Assembly (NCBI GenBank): GCA_946886545.1
Contig: CAMPIU010000145.1
Coordinates: forward strand, 1-7,422
Length of the DNA: 7,422 nt
Direction: 5' to 3'
DNA from: an uncultured Flavobacteriales bacterium
GTDB lineage: Bacteria > Bacteroidota > Bacteroidia > Flavobacteriales > Crocinitomicaceae
The translations under genes and the position numbers were made by a program. Shown here in pieces: positions 7,083 to 7,422 of this stretch. The notes under the pieces are model-generated. The model was not told the DNA's origin and made no database searches. It was given only the letters and a program-made list of their open reading frames with translations. Every line of letters begins with the position of its first letter. Within the stretch, counting starts at the first letter, position 1.

Positions 7083-7422
7083 TTACTTGAGTTCCATTCT
7101 TTTCAAATACTTTCTTCGTTTAAAGTAGAGCAATCCGAAAAAACCAACAAAAATACCGGCTATAAACCAAACCAGGATATCTTCATACCAGGAAGTTTCT
7201 ATTTTAAAGGTCGTATTCACCGGATTCGAAAAACGTCCAGTTCCGGGATCAAAAAGCCGGATTTCCAGGGTATAAGATCCCGAGTTCAATTGCTAGAAAG
7301 TCAATTTTGTTAAGCCCAACGAGGTATTTGACCATCGAATCTGTTCTTTATCGTTGTTGCGAATCAGGCGGTATTGCAATTCATAAGGGTGATTCCCCAT
7401 CAATTCAACCAATTCATAAGGG
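7083..7422 (-). pseudogene. 3' end of a Y_Y_Y-domain membrane sensor, interrupted by an in-frame TAG and lacking an output domain
   Basis: Read on the minus strand from 7421, 42 codons (ending SNTSLGLTKLTF) run into TAG at 7295-7293, then continue in the same frame as QLNSGSYTLEIRLFDPG to TAA at 7085-7083. The two parts together fit one Y_Y_Y ('triple tyrosine') beta-sandwich: YELQYRL, IRWSNTS, then LNSGSYTLEIR and a closing F-x-I strand. This is followed by one membrane helix (DILVWFIAGIFVGFFGLLYF) and a basic tail of 12 residues. Full-length relatives usually have Reg_prop propeller repeats before this domain and a histidine kinase or LuxR-type output after the membrane helix; no output is present here. 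The TTG at 7289 could start a 68-residue protein but would begin inside the domain, so it is an unlikely true start. The upstream part lies beyond the window. The gene is either decayed or carries a sequencing error at the TAG. Confidence 0.68.
7293..7295 (-). other. In-frame amber stop codon inside the Y_Y_Y domain
   Basis: On the minus strand the codon order is ACT TTC TAG CAA TTG AAC TCG. Family-like sequence continues in the same frame on both sides, so a single base change to a sense codon (for example CAG, AAG or TTG) would restore a continuous domain. This is the direct evidence for calling the gene broken. Confidence 0.75.

Noticed and set aside
7083..7289. Intact 68-residue gene starting at TTG 7289
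   Set aside because: The start would fall within a beta-sandwich domain whose first half lies upstream in the same frame beyond the TAG.

Overview
The window looks like a piece of a Bacteroidota chromosome, most likely order Flavobacteriales and perhaps a Fluviicola/Crocinitomicaceae-like organism (the family-level guess is from memory, not a search). The reasons are a PKD-rich giant surface protein with a gliding-motility / type IX secretion type B C-terminal domain, a PorP/SprF-family partner directly downstream, a TPR-containing sensor kinase, a Y_Y_Y-type sensor, AT-rich DNA, and gene starts without Shine-Dalgarno sequences.

Layout. Positions 1-4332 (+ strand) hold a two-gene unit. The first gene is the 3' part of a very large secreted adhesin-like protein (1-3279, open at the left edge). 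It carries at least three WTGSG-type repeats of about 73 residues, then nine PKD domains of about 82 residues, then the secretion-sorting domain. Three bases later comes a PorP/SprF-family outer-membrane protein (3283-4332), which by family precedent helps secrete or anchor such adhesins. Positions 4333-4481 are a 149-base convergent intergenic spacer with a 15-base perfect inverted repeat and a short palindrome.

Positions 4482-7422 (- strand) read right to left. First is the 3' end of a periplasmic Y_Y_Y sensor protein that has an in-frame TAG and ends 12 residues after its membrane segment. It is followed by a TPR sensor histidine kinase of the NarX/DesK (HisKA_3) class (5172-7067), then a NarL/FixJ-type LuxR response regulator (4482-5135) 36 bases further on. 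The kinase and regulator form a clear two-component pair.

The two blocks converge. The sequence gives no direct evidence that the two-component system controls the adhesin/PorP unit. I saw no RNA genes, CRISPR arrays, insertion sequences or phage genes. The most notable anomaly is the broken or output-less Y_Y_Y sensor fused head-to-tail with the kinase gene. I did not find a convincing new biological system; most of the window is a well-formed example of known Bacteroidota families.
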